Positions 45,739-54,529 of a DNA stretch of 64,000 nucleotides are shown here, in pieces. Source of the stretch: CAILHX01 sp036561085 (GTDB lineage: Bacteria; Pseudomonadota; Gammaproteobacteria; Burkholderiales; Methylophilaceae). The notes under the pieces were generated by a model. The model was not told the origin of the DNA, made no database searches, and saw only the letters and a program-made list of their open reading frames with translations. The translations under genes were made by a program, and so were the position numbers. The stretch covers positions 1 to 64,000 of the forward strand of contig DATBPY010000023.1 in NCBI GenBank assembly GCA_036561085.1, in the 5' to 3' direction. Within the stretch, counting starts at the first letter, position 1. Every line of letters starts with the position of its first letter.

Positions 45739-46188
45739 ATGGATTTGAGAAAACTTAAAAAGCTGATCGACCTGGTGGAAGAGTCCGGTATTTCAGAACT
45801 TGAACTGACCGAAGGCGAAGAAAAGGTGCGCATCAGCCGCCAGCAACAAGGTCAAGGTCAGGTGATGCAATATGCACCTTCTTACATGCAGGCTCCACCT
45901 CAGATGGCAGCCCCTGCGGCTGCACCGGTAGAGGCAGAGATCGCTGTTGTTGACGGACATGTGATGAAATCGCCTATGGTAGGTACTTTCTATCGCTCAC
46001 CTTCCCCGGAAGCCAAGGCTTTTGTGGAAATAGGCGCCAGTGTGAATGTCGGCGATACCTTATGCATCATCGAAGCCATGAAACTGCTCAACACCATAGA
46101 GGCTGATCATAGCGGCGTAATCAAAGCTATTCTGGTAGAAAATGGGCATCCGGTAGAGTACGGTGAGCCACTTTTCATTATCGGCTAA
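45739..46188 (+). CDS. accB: Biotin carboxyl carrier protein of acetyl-CoA carboxylase
   Basis: 149 residues. An N-terminal helical part, a Gln/Pro/Ala-rich linker (about 35-66) and a biotinyl domain. The biotin lysine is K115 in EAMKLL, a common variant of the EAMKMM motif. It carries carboxyl groups between AccC and AccAD for malonyl-CoA synthesis. accC follows after 11 bases. Confidence 0.97.
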   Translation: MDLRKLKKLIDLVEESGISELELTEGEEKVRISRQQQGQGQVMQYAPSYMQAPPQMAAPAAAPVEAEIAVVDGHVMKSPMVGTFYRSPSPEAKAFVEIGASVNVGDTLCIIEAMKLLNTIEADHSGVIKAILVENGHPVEYGEPLFIIG

Positions 46189-46199
46189 CAGGGCACCCC

Positions 46200-47546
46200 A
46201 TGTTTGAAAAAATATTAATCGCTAATCGCGGTGAAATTGCTCTCAGAATCCAGCGCGCTTGTCGCGAACTAGGCATCAAGACTGTATGTGTTTATTCGGA
46301 AGCCGATCGTGAAGCCAAGTACGTCAAGTTGGCGGATGAGTCGGTGTGCATAGGCCCGGCTTCTTCCAGTCAGTCCTACCTGAATGTGCCGGCTGTGATC
46401 AGTGCGGCGGAAGTCACCGACGCTGAAGCCATCCATCCTGGCTATGGATTTTTGTCTGAGAACGCAGATTTTGCAGAGCGGGTAGAGCAAAGCGGTTTTG
46501 TTTTTATCGGTCCGCGTGCTGAAACCATCCGCCTGATGGGCGACAAGGTCAGCGCCAAAGAAGCGATGAAGAAAGCCGGTGTGCCGTGTGTGCCAGGCTC
46601 GGACGGCGCATTGCCGGAAGATCCGGAGGAAGTGCTGCGCATGGGACGCGAGACCGGTTATCCCGTCATTATCAAGGCAGCAGGCGGCGGCGGCGGACGC
46701 GGAATGCGCGTGGTGCATGAAGAGTCTGCCCTACTGGCATCGGTGGAAATGACCAAAGCGGAAGCCCAAGCAGCATTCGGCAATCCCGTGGTGTATATGG
46801 AAAAATTCCTACTACAGCCGCGCCACATAGAGATCCAGGTATTGGCCGATCAACACGGCAACGCGGTGTATCTGGGCGAGCGCGATTGCTCCATGCAACG
46901 CCGGCACCAAAAGATCATCGAAGAAGCGCCTGCACCGGGCGTGCCGCGCAAACTGATCGAAAAGGTGGGTGAACGTTGCGCCGAGGCATGCCGTACCATA
47001 GGCTATCGCGGTGCCGGAACGTTCGAGTTCCTGTACGAAAACAATGAATTCTATTTTATCGAGATGAATACCCGTGTGCAGGTAGAACATCCTGTGACTG
47101 AGCAGATCAGTGGTATCGATATTGTGCAGATGCAACTAAGGGTAGCCGCGGGAGAAAAACTGCCGTTCACCCAAAAAGACATCAAACTGCACGGCCATGC
47201 CATTGAGTGCCGTATCAATGCCGAAGATCCGCACAACTTCATGCCTTCACCAGGACGTTTGACGGCTTTTCACATGCCGGGAGGCCCCGGCATACGTGTG
47301 GATACCCATGCCTACCATGGTTATATGGTACCGCCGCATTACGACTCCATGATAGGCAAGCTGATCGCTTATGGCGACACGCGCGAACAGGCGATAGCCC
47401 GTATGCGGATCGCATTGTCGGAAATGGTGGTAGAAGGTATCAAGACCAATATTCCCCTGCATATCGAGTTGATGCATGATGAGGCATTCCAGAAGGGTGG
47501 CACCAGTATTCACTATCTGGAACATAAGCTAGGTATTCATTTCTAA
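46200..47546 (+). CDS. accC: Biotin carboxylase
   Basis: 448 residues, the usual length. Visible are ILIANRGEIALRI, the ATP-grasp glycine loop KAAGGGGGRGM, and FIEMNTRVQVEHPVTE near the active site. It carboxylates the biotin on AccB using ATP and bicarbonate. It is co-transcribed with aroQ and accB; prmA follows after 43 bases. Confidence 0.98.
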   Translation: MFEKILIANRGEIALRIQRACRELGIKTVCVYSEADREAKYVKLADESVCIGPASSSQSYLNVPAVISAAEVTDAEAIHPGYGFLSENADFAERVEQSGFVFIGPRAETIRLMGDKVSAKEAMKKAGVPCVPGSDGALPEDPEEVLRMGRETGYPVIIKAAGGGGGRGMRVVHEESALLASVEMTKAEAQAAFGNPVVYMEKFLLQPRHIEIQVLADQHGNAVYLGERDCSMQRRHQKIIEEAPAPGVPRKLIEKVGERCAEACRTIGYRGAGTFEFLYENNEFYFIEMNTRVQVEHPVTEQISGIDIVQMQLRVAAGEKLPFTQKDIKLHGHAIECRINAEDPHNFMPSPGRLTAFHMPGGPGIRVDTHAYHGYMVPPHYDSMIGKLIAYGDTREQAIARMRIALSEMVVEGIKTNIPLHIELMHDEAFQKGGTSIHYLEHKLGIHF

Positions 47547-47589
47547 AAGATGAATCCTCTTAAGTGGACTTCATTTTTGGATATTTAGT

Positions 47590-48477
47590 ATGAGTTGGCA
47601 GTCGCTGAAGATACAAGCCAACGCAACGATCGCCGAAGCCTTAAGTGATGCCCTGACAGGCTTGGGTGCTTTGTCGGTCAGTATCGAAGACGCGGATGCA
47701 GAGTCGGCGCATGAAACGCCGATCTTTGGCGAGCCTGGCATGCAAGAAGCTACGTTGTGGCATCACAACATGGTGAGTGCATTGTTCGATCAGGATGCCG
47801 ATCTGTTGTCTATCGTCCACCAAGCCGCTGCTGAAATCGGCCTGGAATCCTTACCTTATACCATTGAAGACGTTCCCGAACAGAATTGGGTGCTGACGAC
47901 GCAAGCGCAGTTCGCACCGATACAGATCCGTGAGAACTTATGGATAGTCCCTACTTGGCATGACGTGCCGCAACCTGACAGTATCAATATCATTCTTGAT
48001 CCTGGCATGGCTTTCGGTACCGGTAGTCACCCCACCACACATCTATGTTTGTCCTGGCTAGTTGATAACGTAACAACCGGCGATAGCGTATGCGATTACG
48101 GATGCGGTTCCGGCATCCTGGCGATCGCAGCCAAAAAACTGGGCGCCGGAAATGTAGTAGGGACTGATATAGATGAGCAAGCTATCCTTGCCAGTCGTCA
48201 GAACGCCCAGCAAAATACGGTTGAAGTGAGTTTTTATTCGGCAGATGACATACCGGTCCTGCAGGTGGATATCGTCGTCGCCAATATTCTCTCTTTGCCA
48301 TTAAAATTACTCGCGCCTGCGTTGGCCGGGGCATGCCGGATAGGCGGAAAGATCGCGTTATCGGGCATACTCAGAGAACAGGCGAGTGAAATATCCGCGA
48401 TATATGCGGAATGGTTTGCAATGAACCCCCCGGTTTTCATGGAAAATTGGGTATTGCTGAATGGAGTCAAACGTTGA
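47590..48477 (+). CDS. prmA: Ribosomal protein L11 methyltransferase
   Basis: 295 residues. An N-terminal substrate-recognition domain is followed by a SAM-binding domain with LDPGMAFGTGSHPTT, VCDYGCGSGILAIAA and VVANILSLPL. It trimethylates L11. The stop overlaps the TTG start of the next gene (TTGA). Confidence 0.96.
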   Translation: MSWQSLKIQANATIAEALSDALTGLGALSVSIEDADAESAHETPIFGEPGMQEATLWHHNMVSALFDQDADLLSIVHQAAAEIGLESLPYTIEDVPEQNWVLTTQAQFAPIQIRENLWIVPTWHDVPQPDSINIILDPGMAFGTGSHPTTHLCLSWLVDNVTTGDSVCDYGCGSGILAIAAKKLGAGNVVGTDIDEQAILASRQNAQQNTVEVSFYSADDIPVLQVDIVVANILSLPLKLLAPALAGACRIGGKIALSGILREQASEISAIYAEWFAMNPPVFMENWVLLNGVKR

Positions 48478-49313
48478 GCCTAGTCACCACCTGCCCGGCT
48501 TGCGGCACCATGTTCAAGGTACAGCGGGATCAGTTGGCCGCCGGCACCGGCGAGGGGCGTTGCAGCGTATGCCAGCATGTGTTCAATGCTTTCGAACACC
48601 AATCTGAAATCCCTGATGACGCAGTAGAAAACGTCTCGCCTGCTCCCCAGGCGCAATCATTTGAAACTCCACCAGCAGTATCGGAAGCTGAATCGATAGT
48701 TCCTGAAGCTCCGCTAGTAATTGAGGCAGAAATGCCTGCCCCGCTTTTCACCACGCCGCCGACATTGCCTGAAAACTTATTCAAGCGCCGCCGCTTTGTC
48801 TGGCCGGCAGCTTTGAAGACATTGACTGCGGTGATGGTGTTGCTGGCGATCGCAGTCGTGCAAAGTGCATTTCATTATCGCACGCACGTCATTGAGAAGC
48901 TTCCGCGCAGCTATCCGGTTTTTGCTGCGGTATGCCAGTTATTCGGTTGTAGTGTCGCGTTGCCGCATCAGGCCGCACTGGTCAACATCGAGGATCATCG
49001 CCTGTTGAGCGACCCATTGCACGACGACGTGCTGATATTGGAAAGCACCTTGGATAATCGCGCCGAATTCCCTCAAGTCTATCCCTTGATCGAACTCACG
49101 CTGATGGATGCGAATAATCAGGCAGTGGCGACGCGCACGTTTAGACCGCAAGAATACCTGCCCAACAATCTTAATATTGCTTCAGGCCTCGCAGCACATG
49201 CTACGGTACCGATACGCTTGACGCTGGGCGTAGCCGGTATCAAATCGAGCAGTTATCAACTCCTCACTAAAGACGAGGCACCTCCTGCCCCGGTAGTCGA
49301 CACTAGTAGTTGA
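48474..49313 (+). CDS. Zinc-ribbon and DUF3426 membrane protein
   Basis: 279 residues from a TTG in the TTGA overlap with prmA. This start places the MJ0042-type zinc ribbon (C7, C10, C30, C33) at the N-terminus, as in the family. A Pro/Glu/Ala-rich linker, one membrane segment (about 113-132) and a C-terminal DUF3426 domain follow. Function is unknown, but it sits behind prmA in many betaproteobacteria. Confidence 0.9.
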   Translation: MSLVTTCPACGTMFKVQRDQLAAGTGEGRCSVCQHVFNAFEHQSEIPDDAVENVSPAPQAQSFETPPAVSEAESIVPEAPLVIEAEMPAPLFTTPPTLPENLFKRRRFVWPAALKTLTAVMVLLAIAVVQSAFHYRTHVIEKLPRSYPVFAAVCQLFGCSVALPHQAALVNIEDHRLLSDPLHDDVLILESTLDNRAEFPQVYPLIELTLMDANNQAVATRTFRPQEYLPNNLNIASGLAAHATVPIRLTLGVAGIKSSSYQLLTKDEAPPAPVVDTSS

Positions 49314-49325
49314 TACAGATTAAGA

Positions 49326-49354
49326 TTGCGTTCGTTGCCGTTTTCGCGGATAAT
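49326..49354 (+). promoter_or_regulatory. Possible promoter for rpmE
   Basis: GATAAT at 49349-49354 is a good -10. The -35 at 49326-49331 (TTGCGT) matches at only three positions with a 17-base spacer. The location, just after the DUF3426 stop and before rpmE, is sensible. Confidence 0.35.
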
Positions 49355-49408
49355 CGCGCGCTTTATTGCAATCGTCATTGCATGTCAGCCTTGTAAGGAG
49401 TGTTGAAA

Positions 49409-49609
49409 ATGAAGCCAGAAACCCATCCAGATTACGAAGAAATCAATGTTGCCTGCAGCTGCGGCAACAAGTTCAAGACCCGTTCTACAGCCGGTCACGA
49501 TCTGAATATCGAAGTATGCTCGCAATGCCATCCGTTTTACACCGGTAAGCAGAAGATCGTGGATACCGCAGGTCGTGTTGAGAAATTCCGTCAAAAATAC
49601 AGCATGTAA
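49409..49609 (+). CDS. rpmE: 50S ribosomal protein L31 (zinc-binding type)
   Basis: 66 residues from the ATG at 49409; TAAGGAG at 49394-49400 is well spaced for it and argues against the GTG three codons earlier. C16, C18, C37 and C40 are the zinc ligands of the C+ form, and RSTAGHDLNIEVCSQCHPFYTGKQK is highly conserved. A strong terminator follows directly. Confidence 0.97.
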   Translation: MKPETHPDYEEINVACSCGNKFKTRSTAGHDLNIEVCSQCHPFYTGKQKIVDTAGRVEKFRQKYSM

Positions 49610-49622
49610 TTGTTGTTGATAC

Positions 49623-49650
49623 AAAAAAGGCAGCCTAGGCTGCCTTTTTT
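49623..49650 (+). terminator. Intrinsic terminator after rpmE
   Basis: GGCAGCCTAGGCTGCC is a perfect palindrome flanked by six As before and six Ts after, so it can work in either direction. It lies 14 bases after the rpmE stop and before the glycosyltransferase gene. Confidence 0.9.
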
Positions 49651-49705
49651 ATTTGCTAGAATGAATAGCATTTAATAATCAAAAAGCCTTAATCAAACAA
49701 ATCCT

Positions 49706-51346
49706 ATGTCGCCCGGACTAGATCACGATTGGCATTCCGTATTTGCCACCCCTAAGCCCAATGTCGGCGAGCGTACCAAAATACGTTTGCTCATCATATT
49801 GTGTACGCTATGGCTACTCTTCGGTTTAGTCGGGCATATGCCGTGGAAGCCCGACGAGCTTCAAAGCATCAGCATCATCAAGCATCTGCTCAACGGTGGC
49901 GATTGGCTTATTCCGATGATGGCGGGAGATGCGTTTCTAAAGAATCCGCCCCTGTATTATCTTTCTGCAGCCCTTTCCGCCAAATTATTTTCACCGTTGT
50001 TTGGCATGCATGATGCGGCAAGGTTAGTCAGCGGCATATGGATGACGTTGACCTTGTTATTTGTGGGCATGACAGGGCGTGAGCTTTGGGGAACTGGTTC
50101 CGGACGGCAAGCGACCCTGATCTTTATCAGTTCCATAGGGATGGTGTTTTCCGCGCACATGATCAGTCCCGAGGTGGCCGGGCTGATGTCATATGCGATG
50201 GTGTTCTACGGTTTGGCGCTGGCTCCCCGGCGACCATTACGAGCCGGATTGATCCTTGGTTTGGGGGTCGGTATCGGATTTCTTGCCAAGGGTTTGCTTA
50301 ATCTTGAAGTCATGTTGACCACGGCATTGATGCTGCCCTTGTTGTCCAATCATTGGCGGCGTACATCGTATGCGCAAACCTTGGGCATCATGGTGATAGT
50401 CGCTGCGCCATGGATCGCGCCATGGCTGATCCTGCTGCATCAAAAATCTCCGGATTTATTCAATACCTGGCTGACCGACAGCCGGGCGATTGCCAACCAT
50501 ACCGGTTACGTCGTCAAAGGACTGGCATGGTATGCCTGGCCTGCGCTTCCTCTCGCCTTATGGACTTTATGGAGCATGCGTCCCAACCATAGTTCGGTAC
50601 AGATATCGCTATTATTCTTTCTGGTGCAATTCGCGATTCTAGGTACCGGCATCAATAATAACGACGTCTATCTGTTACCGTTCTTGTTGCCGTTGACCCT
50701 GTTGGCCACTCCCGCCATCGATAAATTACAACGTAGTTTTGCCAGTATTCTCAGCTGGTTCGGCGTGATGTTGTTCGGCGCATTGGCTGTCTTCGTATGG
50801 ACTGGTTGGGTGGCGATGACGATGGGCGTGCCGACGAAGCTGGCTGGACGTGCACATATATTGTCCAGCAGTTATGTGCCGCACTTCAATTTTGTAGCTA
50901 TCGCATTGGCAATCGCAATGACATTGCTGTGGGCGGCGGTGGTCTTCAAAAGCCACCGCTCGAACCGTGCAGCTGTCACCGATTGGGCGGTAGGCATGAC
51001 CATGGCCTGGGCGCTGGTGATGACTTTATGGCTGCCCTGGCTGGACGCTGCCAAAAGTTATCAACCGGTATTTGCGTCCATGCAAAAAACCCTTCCCAAG
51101 CAATTCGGTTGCATCATTAGTCGAGACGTAGGGCCATCGCAGCGCGCAGCTATCGATTACTACATTAACCTGAAAGTACAGCGTTTCGAACTGATGCAAA
51201 ATCTGCGCGCCTGTGATTTGTATCTGATCCAGGATGAGCGTGATCAGCAGAAGATAGATCCCGGTAGCGACTGGAAACTGATCTGGCAAGGTAAACGCTC
51301 TAGCGATAGACATGAGAGCTTCAGATTGTTCCAGTACCTGAATTAA
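49706..51346 (+). CDS. GT-C fold glycosyltransferase (ArnT/PMT-like)
   Basis: 546 residues with about 11-12 hydrophobic segments. The first periplasmic loop carries PWKPDELQSISI with the acidic residue expected for catalysis, and FLKNPPLYYLSAAL, typical of ArnT and protein mannosyltransferase relatives. It would use a polyprenyl-phosphate sugar to modify an envelope acceptor. The sugar and acceptor cannot be told from sequence; no lipid-A modification genes are adjacent. Its TAA is shared with the stop of convergent trhO. Confidence 0.85.
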   Translation: MSPGLDHDWHSVFATPKPNVGERTKIRLLIILCTLWLLFGLVGHMPWKPDELQSISIIKHLLNGGDWLIPMMAGDAFLKNPPLYYLSAALSAKLFSPLFGMHDAARLVSGIWMTLTLLFVGMTGRELWGTGSGRQATLIFISSIGMVFSAHMISPEVAGLMSYAMVFYGLALAPRRPLRAGLILGLGVGIGFLAKGLLNLEVMLTTALMLPLLSNHWRRTSYAQTLGIMVIVAAPWIAPWLILLHQKSPDLFNTWLTDSRAIANHTGYVVKGLAWYAWPALPLALWTLWSMRPNHSSVQISLLFFLVQFAILGTGINNNDVYLLPFLLPLTLLATPAIDKLQRSFASILSWFGVMLFGALAVFVWTGWVAMTMGVPTKLAGRAHILSSSYVPHFNFVAIALAIAMTLLWAAVVFKSHRSNRAAVTDWAVGMTMAWALVMTLWLPWLDAAKSYQPVFASMQKTLPKQFGCIISRDVGPSQRAAIDYYINLKVQRFELMQNLRACDLYLIQDERDQQKIDPGSDWKLIWQGKRSSDRHESFRLFQYLN

Positions 51347-52278
51347 TCGCTACGTTTTTTCTGCGGCTCTCCGATGTGGGCCCGCCCTTGCTTTAGCGCT
51401 AATTCCACTTGCAACTGCCGTTCCGCGGCGCTGGCTCGCTTCTCTTCAGTCAGTTTTTCTATACAGTGCGGGCAGGAGACTCCCTGTACGAAGTCTGGCG
51501 ACATCTTGTCTTCTGCAGAAATCGGATGGCGGCAGGTGTAACACTGATCGTAATGTCCGAGTTCCAATCCTTGCCCAACCGCTACCCGCTGGTCGAACAC
51601 AAAACATTCGCCCTGCCACAGGCTTTGTTCGGCAGGAACTTCTTCCAGGTATTTCAGTATCCCGCCCTGGAGATGGTAAACCTCTTCAAACCCTAGTTCC
51701 ATCATCAATGAACTGGCTTTTTCACAACGTATACCCCCGGTGCAAAACATGGCGACTTTTTTATGTTTGGCCGGATCAAGATTCTTTTCCACGTATTCAG
51801 GGAACTCCCTGAACGTAGTAGTATGGGGATCGAGTGCGCCACGAAAGGTACCGATGTCATGCTCATAACTATTACGCGTGTCGATCAGCACCACCTCAGG
51901 ATCTGAAATAAGATCATTCCAGGCTTGCGGTGCGACATAAGTCCCCACTTTGTGGGTAGGGCTGATACCCGCAACTCCCAGAGTCACGATCTCTTTTTTC
52001 AGTCGCACTTTCATGCGGTAAAAAGGTGTTTTCACGGCAAGCGATTCTTTATGCTCGATATCTTGCAATCGAACATCCGCTTTGAGAAAAGCCATGAGCG
52101 CATCGATTCCTGCACGACTTCCTGCAACTGTACCGTTAATGCCTTCCTCAGCCAATAATAGCGTACCTTTCAGCTTTTGCAGGAGGCAAAAATCCAGTAG
52201 CTTGGGCTGCAATTCGCGATAATCCGGCAGCTTGGCGAATTTATATAAAGCAGCGACGACGATGGATGGATCAGACAC
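51343..52278 (-). CDS. trhO: tRNA uridine(34) hydroxylase TrhO (rhodanese-like)
   Basis: 311 residues. An N-terminal acylphosphatase-like domain contains LLAEEGINGTVAGS. The rhodanese domain has catalytic C179 in MFCTGGIRCEKAS. A C-terminal extension with CYTCRHPIS and CPHCIEKL could bind zinc. The family (YceA/TrhO) does oxygen-dependent 5-hydroxylation of U34 in some tRNAs. It is divergent from moaA across 112 bases. Confidence 0.93.
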   Translation of the reverse strand: MSDPSIVVAALYKFAKLPDYRELQPKLLDFCLLQKLKGTLLLAEEGINGTVAGSRAGIDALMAFLKADVRLQDIEHKESLAVKTPFYRMKVRLKKEIVTLGVAGISPTHKVGTYVAPQAWNDLISDPEVVLIDTRNSYEHDIGTFRGALDPHTTTFREFPEYVEKNLDPAKHKKVAMFCTGGIRCEKASSLMMELGFEEVYHLQGGILKYLEEVPAEQSLWQGECFVFDQRVAVGQGLELGHYDQCYTCRHPISAEDKMSPDFVQGVSCPHCIEKLTEEKRASAAERQLQVELALKQGRAHIGEPQKKRSD

Positions 52279-52390
52279 ACGGATTTCCTATGGTTGCAGC
52301 ATCCCAGAAAATGCGGGTGCTAATAAACTTGTTACTCATGAAAAGGTCTTATAAAAAGAGTGGTTCGGGAAAAATGGTAGGATATAACAT

Positions 52391-53401
52391 ATGAAATCCA
52401 ATGTTGACAACATCTCGCCGTTAATTGATCGCTTCGGGCGTAAGGTGGACTATATCCGTTTGTCTATCACCGACCGTTGTGACTTTCGTTGCCTCTATTG
52501 CATGAGCGAAGAGATGACATTCTTGCCGCGTGAGGAAGTTTTGACGCTGGAGGAATGCGCGCGACTGGTAAAAGTCTTTGTAGGCTTGGGTGTAAACAAG
52601 GTGCGGATCACCGGGGGCGAGCCGTTGGTACGCAAGAACGCGCTGTGGTTATTTAACGAGATCGGACAACTGCCGGGGTTGCGTGAACTAGTGACCACCA
52701 CCAACGGTTCGCAACTTGAACAGTATGCAGATGCGTTGCGTGCAGCAGGTGTCGACCGTATCAATATCAGTGTAGATAGTCTGGATGCACAGCGCTTCAA
52801 ACGAATCACGCGTACTGGAGACTTGAATAAGGTATTGCGCGGCCTGGCAGCAGCCAAAAAGGCCGGTTTCAAAGGCATCAAGATCAATACAGTATTGATG
52901 CACGGCATCAATGATGATGAAGCTGAAGGTCTTGTGCAGTTCGCGGTAGAGCACGAGGTTGACATCTCTTTCATCGAAGAAATGCCGCTGGGCGAAGTAG
53001 ACCACAGTCGCGATTCCTCTTGCGTAAGCAATGACGAGACGCTGATCAGACTGCAAAAGTCTTTTACGCTGATCCCTAGCACCGAGAATACAGGCGGCCC
53101 TGCGCGATATTGGCGTATTCCGAACAGCAAGACTAAGGTCGGTTTTATCTCTCCGCACAGCCATAATTTTTGTGAAGCCTGCAATCGGGTACGTATCACC
53201 TGCAATGGTCAATTGTATTTATGTCTGGGGCAGGACGACAAAGTGGACTTGATGACCATACTGCGCGAACATCCTGAGGATGATGAACCGTTGCGCGTCG
53301 CCATCCTGCAAAGTATGCAAGTCAAACCCAAAGGGCACGATTTCGATTTGAGGCGTGTTCAGCCGGCCGTAGTACGTTTCATGTCAGTCACCGGCGGTTA
53401 A
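52391..53401 (+). CDS. moaA: GTP 3',8-cyclase MoaA
   Basis: 336 residues. The radical SAM cluster is C30-x3-C34-x2-C37. The second cluster lies in FCEACNRVRITCNGQLYLC, and the protein ends in the double glycine needed for activity. It starts molybdenum-cofactor synthesis from GTP. AGGA upstream of the ATG is a fair ribosome-binding site. moaC, moaD and moaE are not in the window. Confidence 0.97.
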   Translation: MKSNVDNISPLIDRFGRKVDYIRLSITDRCDFRCLYCMSEEMTFLPREEVLTLEECARLVKVFVGLGVNKVRITGGEPLVRKNALWLFNEIGQLPGLRELVTTTNGSQLEQYADALRAAGVDRINISVDSLDAQRFKRITRTGDLNKVLRGLAAAKKAGFKGIKINTVLMHGINDDEAEGLVQFAVEHEVDISFIEEMPLGEVDHSRDSSCVSNDETLIRLQKSFTLIPSTENTGGPARYWRIPNSKTKVGFISPHSHNFCEACNRVRITCNGQLYLCLGQDDKVDLMTILREHPEDDEPLRVAILQSMQVKPKGHDFDLRRVQPAVVRFMSVTGG

Positions 53402-53430
53402 TCCGTTGGTGAGATTGAAGGTATCGGGGT

Positions 53431-54000
53431 ATGAAAATCACGGGTATCGTTTTGGCAGGGGGGCTAGGCCGTCGCATGGGTGGCGTGGACAAAGGTCTGA
53501 TGACATTGCATGGCAGGACAATGGTGCAGCATGTGCTGGAACGTTTGGCTCCACAGGTAGACGAATTGTTAGTGAATGCTAACCAGAATCTTGAACAATA
53601 TGCCGCTTTTGGCTATCGCGTCATTGCAGACAACCTATCTGAATATGCCGGGCCTTTAGCGGGATTACAAGCCGGTTTGACTGAGGCACGCAATGACTGG
53701 GTGGCAACAGTGCCTTGCGATTCACCGTTTTTACCGCTCGATTTGATTGCGCGATTAAAAGCAGCTTTGCTGGAACATAAAACTGAGGTTGCGATAGCAA
53801 CGACCTTAGGCCAACCGCATCCCGTGTTTTGTCTTTGTCAGCGTAGCGTGCTGCCGCATCTGACATCCTTTCTGGATAGCGGGGGGCGCAGATTCGAGAT
53901 GTGGTATGCCGATTTGAAAGTGGTAGAAGTCAATTTCGACGATCAAGCCGATGCCTTCAAAAACATCAATACACCGCAGGAATTGGCAGCGGAAAATTGA
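53431..54000 (+). CDS. mobA: Molybdenum cofactor guanylyltransferase
   Basis: 189 residues. GIVLAGGLGRRMGGVDKGLM is the nucleotide-binding start, and VPCDSPFLPLDL the metal-binding motif. It attaches GMP to molybdopterin, implying that DMSO-reductase or nitrate-reductase type enzymes are made. Its TGA overlaps the TTG start of mobB. Confidence 0.96.
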   Translation: MKITGIVLAGGLGRRMGGVDKGLMTLHGRTMVQHVLERLAPQVDELLVNANQNLEQYAAFGYRVIADNLSEYAGPLAGLQAGLTEARNDWVATVPCDSPFLPLDLIARLKAALLEHKTEVAIATTLGQPHPVFCLCQRSVLPHLTSFLDSGGRRFEMWYADLKVVEVNFDDQADAFKNINTPQELAAEN

Positions 54001-54512
54001 CTACGCCCTTACTCGGATTCTGCGCATACGCTAGCGGCACGGGCAAAACAACTCTGCTCATCAGTCTCATTCCTTTATTAAATGAGGCTGGCTTGCGCAT
54101 ATCGGTCATCAAACATACTCACCATCCTGTTGATATCGATCAACCGGGCAAGGACAGTTACAGATTACGCAAATCCGGCGCAGTACAGATGTTGTTGAGT
54201 TCAAATGAGCGATTGGCATTGATGACTGAGCGAACGCGGGCGGAAAAAGATACTGAGCCTGATTTGCAAGAGCTGTTGCGCCAAATGGACACCAGCCTCG
54301 CGGATTTGATCGTAGTAGAAGGATTCAAACATGCACCTATTCCCAAAATAGAGATTTATCGTCCTTCCCTAGGTACTCCATTGCTGGCGGAACATGATGC
54401 GCACATTATCGCTATTGCCGCAGACGGTGAAGTGAAAACCAAACTGCCGGTACTGGATCTGAATAATCCGGTTAACATTTGCGCATTCGTACAGACGTGG
54501 TTGAAGGGGTAG
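53997..54512 (+). CDS. mobB: Molybdopterin-guanine dinucleotide adapter MobB
   Basis: 171 residues from a TTG in a TTGA overlap with the mobA stop. This start places the P-loop GFCAYASGTGKTTL (residues 7-20) at the expected position. The VIKHTHHPVDIDQPGKDS segment is also conserved. MobB is a GTP-binding partner of MobA. A longer upstream frame lies within mobA and has no similarity. Confidence 0.94.
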   Translation: MTTPLLGFCAYASGTGKTTLLISLIPLLNEAGLRISVIKHTHHPVDIDQPGKDSYRLRKSGAVQMLLSSNERLALMTERTRAEKDTEPDLQELLRQMDTSLADLIVVEGFKHAPIPKIEIYRPSLGTPLLAEHDAHIIAIAADGEVKTKLPVLDLNNPVNICAFVQTWLKG

Positions 54513-54529
54513 ATGATGAGTACAAGTAA

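Noticed and set aside
52279..52390. A molybdenum-cofactor riboswitch before moaA
   Set aside because: The gap is short and I see only a small 7-pair stem, not the multi-helix layout of the known element.
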